Positions 4,814 through 6,362 of a stretch of DNA of 6,362 nucleotides are shown piece after piece (within the stretch, counting starts at the first letter, position 1; the number at the start of each line of letters is the position of its first letter). The stretch spans positions 1 to 6,362 of the forward strand of contig JAEYOT010000058.1 in the NCBI GenBank assembly GCA_023411445.1, in the 5' to 3' direction. A program made the position numbers and the translations under genes. Source of the DNA: Pseudomonadota bacterium. GTDB taxonomy: Bacteria > Myxococcota_A > Polyangia > Polyangiales > Polyangiaceae. The notes beneath the pieces are model-generated. The model saw nothing but the letters and a program-made list of their open reading frames with translations. It ran no database searches and had not been told where the DNA came from.

Positions 4814-6362
4814 AGGCTGAACTCCTGCGAGCGCACCACGTGCTCGCTGCGGCCGATCACGAAGCGAAAGCGCCCCGCCAGCGAGCGTGGCGGCTGCCAC
4901 ACCGCGGAGTAGTGGTTGCCGCGCCGACGGCGCTGCGCCACCCACACCGAGGTGCCGGTGTCGTCCACCGGCGCGCCCAGCTCATCCAGCAGCGGGCGCC
5001 ATCTTCCGTCCGGCCCCATCGTCTCGATCCGCACCAGCGCGCCGTCCGCGATGTTCGTCTCGCGGCCGTCGTCTTGGAAGAACGACGAGTCGCGGACGCG
5101 CCACTCCACGCTCATGTCGATGCGCGTAAAGTCCACCTGAAACGGCTGGCGCACGATTTGGCGCGGGCGCTCCGGCGTCGCGGCCAGCAGCCGCTCGACG
5201 CGCGGCGACGGGTCGAAGTCGTGGGCGCGCGTTTGATTGAGCTCGGGCACCTTGCTCGGCTCACGAAAGCCCAGCATCAGCGCGCGCAGGTGCTTGGAGA
5301 AGAAGGCGCTGCTGCCCGGCCCGAAGAGCACCGACGCGCCTTCGTAGTGCTGCTCATCGTATTCGGCTCGGGTAGTGACGTACTGCAAGTACTCGTTGCT
5401 CAGGCCGACCAACACCGCCGGCTCGCCGGACGCCTCCAGCTCCGAGCGCAGCTCGAGGCCCGCCGTGGTGGAAAGCTCGAACGGCAGACCGAGCACGGTG
5501 GCGCCGCCGAGCTGCGCCGCCAGCAGCGGCACGAAGCGCGGGAAGGCCCAGGTGCTCGAGCTCAGCATCTTGGTCCACGAGCGCTTGTAGCCGTGACAGC
5601 CCTCCGGCTCCGGCAAGCGCGCGCCCTCGCGCGCGACCGGGACGGCGTAGTAGCGGGTCCGCCCGTCTTCCGGTCCTCCGGCGGCGGAGTTGCCGAGCCT
5701 CCCATCCTCACACAGCTCCGGTCCGGCGATGGTCACCTCGCGGTAGCTGCGCGCAAGCTCCGTCGAGCTGGTCGCGCTGGGCTGCTCGCTCACCCGCTGC
5801 ACGTCCGCCGCGAGCTGTGCGCCCAGGCGCGCCGCCTCGGCCCACGACTGCTGCGCCACCGCCGGCGACACGTCACCCGCGATACCGCTGGCCAGCGCGA
5901 CGATGGGCCGATCTTTCAGGCGATGATGCAGCTGGCGCGCCGCGATGCCGAACACGTCCGCGTGGTACAGCTCGTTCGTGTTCGGGATGGTCGTTGGGTG
6001 CATGGCCACCACCGCGAACAAACCGAGCAAGCGGCGCTCGCCCGCCGTGCCTCGCTCCACGCGCAAGACCGACAGGCGCCGGTCCACCTCCAGCACCGAC
6101 GCGCCGGCTCGCCCGCAAGCGGACGCCACGCCGGCCATCGGCTGCGGGTTCTTGCAGTGAGGAAGCAAGCTACGATTCTTGGTCGCCCCCTGGCTCAGCT
6201 CGCCGAAATGCCAGCTCAGCTGCGCCTCCGCGCCGCTCAGCGCGTCCGCGCGCGCCGCGCGGATGCTGCTGGCGATGCGCTCGCTCAGCCAGCTCAGCAC
6301 CTGCGCGTCGAAGCCCGGGTCTTCCGAGCTGAAGCGGCCGCTGTAAGCGCGGTTACTAAAGT
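4810..6362 (-). CDS. Neutral/alkaline non-lysosomal ceramidase, N-terminus missing
   Basis: The frame runs open from the right edge, so the 516 visible residues lack the N-terminal part, probably 150-200 residues including the signal peptide and first zinc His. Neutral ceramidases hydrolyse the amide bond of ceramide to a sphingoid base and a fatty acid. Seen (numbering from base 6360): MHPTTIPNTNELYHADVFG at 120-138 with zinc-ligand candidate His121, GDVSP at 162-166 with catalytic Ser165, LPFELSTTAG at 292-301 with ligand candidate Glu295, and GLSNEYLQYVTT followed by HYEGASVLFGP at 319-347, with Tyr327 as the fourth ligand candidate. These align with the zinc site and serine of Pseudomonas and human enzymes as I remember them. 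The last 120 residues or so match the Ig-like C-terminal domain of the family. Four Cys (visible residues 69, 82, 217, 255) suit an exported, disulfide-bonded protein. The GTG at 6300 is internal, not the start. The stop overlaps the PAP2 start by 4 bases. Confidence 0.9.
   Translation of the reverse strand, partial: FSNRAYSGRFSSEDPGFDAQVLSWLSERIASSIRAARADALSGAEAQLSWHFGELSQGATKNRSLLPHCKNPQPMAGVASACGRAGASVLEVDRRLSVLRVERGTAGERRLLGLFAVVAMHPTTIPNTNELYHADVFGIAARQLHHRLKDRPIVALASGIAGDVSPAVAQQSWAEAARLGAQLAADVQRVSEQPSATSSTELARSYREVTIAGPELCEDGRLGNSAAGGPEDGRTRYYAVPVAREGARLPEPEGCHGYKRSWTKMLSSSTWAFPRFVPLLAAQLGGATVLGLPFELSTTAGLELRSELEASGEPAVLVGLSNEYLQYVTTRAEYDEQHYEGASVLFGPGSSAFFSKHLRALMLGFREPSKVPELNQTRAHDFDPSPRVERLLAATPERPRQIVRQPFQVDFTRIDMSVEWRVRDSSFFQDDGRETNIADGALVRIETMGPDGRWRPLLDELGAPVDDTGTSVWVAQRRRRGNHYSAVWQPPRSLAGRFRFVIGRSEHVVRSQEFSL
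4822..4826 (-). promoter_or_regulatory. Ribosome binding site deciding the PAP2 GTG start
   Basis: On the - strand this reads AGGAG, 8 bases before the GTG at 4813. It lies within the last codons of the ceramidase gene and, with the GTGA stop/start overlap, supports the GTG start over upstream alternatives. Confidence 0.65.

Noticed and set aside
4091..4912. 273-codon open frame on the + strand across the PAP2 gene
   Set aside because: It lies antisense to a gene with clear PAP2 motifs, is rich in Arg/His/Gln with no recognisable domain, and has the composition of a GC-rich shadow frame.
4814..4945. Upstream extension of the PAP2 protein to 4945
   Set aside because: It would lie over the ceramidase C-terminal domain and place 44 residues before a clear signal peptide; the GTG at 4813 has a good ribosome binding site.
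5817..6332. 171-codon + frame opposite the ceramidase
   Set aside because: Pro/Arg/Ala-rich shadow opposite a gene with zinc-site and GDVSP motifs.

Overview
The window is GC-rich (roughly two thirds G+C by eye, strongly GC-biased third codon positions) and densely coding. It suggests a high-GC Gram-negative, most likely a myxobacterium (Myxococcota) or relative. The grounds are an outer-membrane beta-barrel next to polysaccharide genes, an STAS-domain protein inside the same operon, and a neutral-ceramidase-type enzyme. The taxonomic call is an inference from gene content, not from a marker gene.

Left half, + strand (1-3845): a polysaccharide-related operon. It contains the C-terminal part of an outer-membrane beta-barrel protein (1-1101), a possible 60-residue Arg-rich small ORF (1098-1280), a WbpP-type UDP-N-acetylglucosamine 4-epimerase (1293-2378), a stand-alone STAS / anti-sigma-factor-antagonist protein (2375-2764) and a NodB-type polysaccharide deacetylase without a signal peptide (2787-3845). 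Spacing is tight: 4-base ATGA overlaps at 1098 and 2375, and gaps of 12 and 22 bases elsewhere. A coherent reading is that the epimerase supplies UDP-GalNAc, the deacetylase removes N-acetyl groups from a sugar intermediate, the barrel helps the polymer cross the outer membrane, and the STAS protein regulates production.

Right half, - strand (3842-6362): a two-gene unit read towards the first operon. The upstream gene is a neutral/alkaline ceramidase whose N-terminus lies beyond the right edge. Its stop codon overlaps by GTGA the start of a PAP2-superfamily lipid phosphatase with a signal peptide. The lipid-phosphatase motif resembles that of eukaryotic lipid phosphate phosphatases, so the pair may dephosphorylate and then deacylate sphingolipid-type substrates outside the cytoplasm. 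The two operons converge with no intergenic space: their stop codons share the palindrome CTAG at 3842-3845.

I saw no tRNA, rRNA, CRISPR array, insertion sequence or convincing intrinsic terminator. No gene-free stretch exceeds about 190 bases. The most unusual points are the ceramidase/PAP2 coupling, the STAS gene embedded in a polysaccharide operon, and the possible small Arg-rich ORF filling the barrel-epimerase gap.
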